Assembly: GCF_016802725.1 (NCBI RefSeq) | Contig: NC_052670.1 | Location: 9,568,141 to 9,632,140 of the forward strand | Length of the DNA stretch: 64,000 bases | Direction: 5' to 3' | Origin: Solenopsis invicta | Taxonomy: Eukaryota > Arthropoda > Insecta > Hymenoptera > Formicidae | Shown here: in pieces, positions 61,912 to 64,000 of the stretch | How the letters are laid out: every line of letters starts with the position of its first letter | How positions within the stretch are numbered: the first letter of the stretch is position 1 | Made by a program: the position numbers and the translations under genes | The notes under the pieces: model-generated | Database searches by the model: none | What the model was told of the DNA's origin: nothing | Seen by the model: only the letters and a program-made list of their open reading frames with translations

Positions 61912-64000
61912 TATGTATGTATAGAGAGAGGAAGAGAAAAAGAAGAGAAGATAGTATTATGGCTACTGTAAGCAGTAGGCTATCCCTCCGTTATTTGGAC
62001 GAATTCTAACGACTGCTTATGGGAATCATTTGTTTAGTAATCCGTTATATAATAATCCGTGGCATTAATATGCCAATACAATAGCTAACAATTATTACAA
62101 GGCATTTTTACTTTTCAACATTCCGAAACTTTTTCAAGATACATTTTAACATTTAATTACGTATGCTTCCTCATTATTTTTAAACTTGAGCGTATTATCA
62201 TACGAATGTATGTACACTCGAATGTTTATTTGTTATTTAGCTTTTTATTCGGCTATACACATTTCGAATTATGCATAATTAAACAATAACATGGGATTTT
62301 ATTAATATGGCTTTTTAAGCGAAATTTTCATATCGAAATATTTCTTCGATAAATTATCACTCTGGAGGGCTGCGTTCAGAAATATTAGAGAGATATGATT
62401 TTATTCTTGTTGTTTAATATTAAACAACTCTAATGTTTCTGAATGAAAATTCTAAGCAAAGGAAAATTAAAAATAAATAATTTTGTAACAAAATGATTGT
62501 TTTTTAAAATAAAACCAATTTTTCAAATTTATTTTTCGAGTGACCATATTACCACGTTATTTTCTCTTCCACTCATTGTGTAATGTCGTCATATTATTAT
62601 AAATTACGCCCTAAGTAATGAATATTTCATAACTTTCATTCTAAAATCTATTAAACAATATTTTGACTGATCGTTATAATCGTTCAAGTTTCAATATCAA
62701 GTATTGAATTATTAACAAAGTTATTAAATAAAATATAAATGCCATATTACTATCTTTTTCTATGTATATGTACATACTGCGAAATTAAATATAGATACCT
62801 ATATAAAAATTAATATAATAACTTTGCGAAAATCAAGTAAAACTAAATTTTCTCAGCCAATTTGATCGATGGGGGGCGGCCGAATATTTGCACCAACATC
62901 AATGCTTCATCCGATGGCCTTCCCTTTCAATGTTTTCACTGTGTTGACTGTTCGGATAGCAATATTAGGTTTCTCCACACTGACGGATAATCGGTCTTGA
63001 ATAGAGGCAAATGAAAACTGGAGCAAAGACAAAAGCAAGACCTTTTGTTAAGCGCAAGAGCGATTAAGCAGTTTCATTTACATATCTTGCATCTATTGCG
63101 AGACCTAAACTCCTTTCTCCTTGAAAAGTCAATTAGGATATTTATGAAACGAATGTGTAAGTCTTCAAGGACGAAGAGTTTAATTTATCAAAAGTGTTTT
63201 TAATCGGTAAATACGTCTATGAACTTGCAACAATGGCTTAATGCCTTCCGCTCTGCTTTCCGTCTTTATTCCACTTGTGCACTTTATCTCTATTCTTTGA
63301 TAATGAGACGACGATATTAAGACGTAGGTAATATATCAAGATAATTTCCACTCCAATTTCATAACTCGTTAATAATAAAGGAGATATATATTCACGTGTA
63401 TCCTCCCCATTTTCGCCCTCGACTGCAATAAATTGTGAACCGCAATAGATATTGGATCTGCGTATTACTTAAGGAAATATGAAAATCGGCGAGATCTAAG
63501 AATCTCACGCGATGCCTAGACCATTTAACATTTTATACTTGATTATATATCGCTTAATTGCATGTATACCTTTAATGCTTTGCTTCGCCGATAGAAGCGT
63601 GAGTTACGATTTATCGCTGGAAATATTATCTGAATAGGCGGAAGAGGTGCGGAGTAGCGTTTCGAATACGCCATTAATTACGGCCGACAAAAAAAAACAA
63701 AAAAAAAGAAAAAAAACTCTACGCCAAGCGTATATTTTTTAACTCGCCGAAAACGTCGGGATCAGATTAAATTCTATCAATCAGCGCCAAACGTCGCGCG
63801 ATGTTTTGCTCCCCCGGCCCCGGTATCGACCCCGTGGTAATATTAACTCGACTCCGGGAATTCGGGGATTCCGAGCCATCGATTTCGTCGGAGTGGAACT
63901 TACCTCGTCGACGCGGGGGACTAATTAAACGGCACTCACAGCGGACTTGCTGCTGCACAAGTTTGCGTTTTACCTGGCTTACACTTTCTTATCGTTGTCC

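Larger units (their letters stand above)
60970..64000 (+). other. Intron 5 of the NCKX gene (incomplete)
   Basis: The intron runs past the window end. It contains two mariner 3' ends in opposite orientation (61168-61570 and 61665-61911) and otherwise AT-rich DNA. From 62000 to 64000 I see no repeat family or exon I can support. The alpha-2 repeat of the exchanger is not present in any frame I examined. Confidence 0.75.

Overview
The window is a piece of an insect nuclear genome, most likely hymenopteran and possibly an ant. This is inferred from the AT-rich introns with CpG-rich coding sequence, many long (CT)n and (GA)n tracts, small inverted-repeat transposons, a mariner remnant, and a conserved insect gene split by very long introns. 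I saw no bacterial operons, tRNA or rRNA genes, or CRISPR array.

One gene can be supported securely: the 5' part of a plus-strand K+-dependent Na+/Ca2+ exchanger (SLC24/NCKX family), orthologous to Drosophila Nckx30C. Five coding exons are visible: 6657-7541 (start codon, signal peptide, first membrane cluster with the alpha-1 repeat), a 24-nt microexon at 19584-19607, 38198-38495, 54540-54811 (these three encode the cytosolic loop), and 60834-60969 (end of the loop and the first helix of the second membrane cluster). The junction phases agree throughout (0, 0, 1, 0). The last exon ends in phase 1 within the conserved Thr-Pro-Arg-Gly segment. The exons for the alpha-2 repeat and the C-terminus must lie beyond position 64000. 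About 538 residues are encoded here.

Layout: 1-4400 is AT-rich upstream DNA. 4400-6656 is a GC-rich 5' flank or leader with purine-rich tracts and a 362-bp GAC/GGC trinucleotide array. Introns of about 12.0, 18.6, 16.0 and 6.0 kb follow, with at least 3 kb of a fifth.

The introns hold many small non-autonomous transposons. They include a TTAA-flanked piggyBac-like MITE, a 679-bp element with a 6-bp target duplication, TA-flanked MITEs, two dispersed MITE families with several copies each, nested MITE clusters at 34242-35152 and 36284-37066, a palindromic element at 41940-42170, and two inverted 3' ends of a mariner element in intron 5. One short minus-strand ORF with a membrane segment (30568-30942) is a speculative nested gene. 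I found no convincing new multi-gene system. The most unusual features are the exon structure of the exchanger loop and the density of nested inverted-repeat elements.
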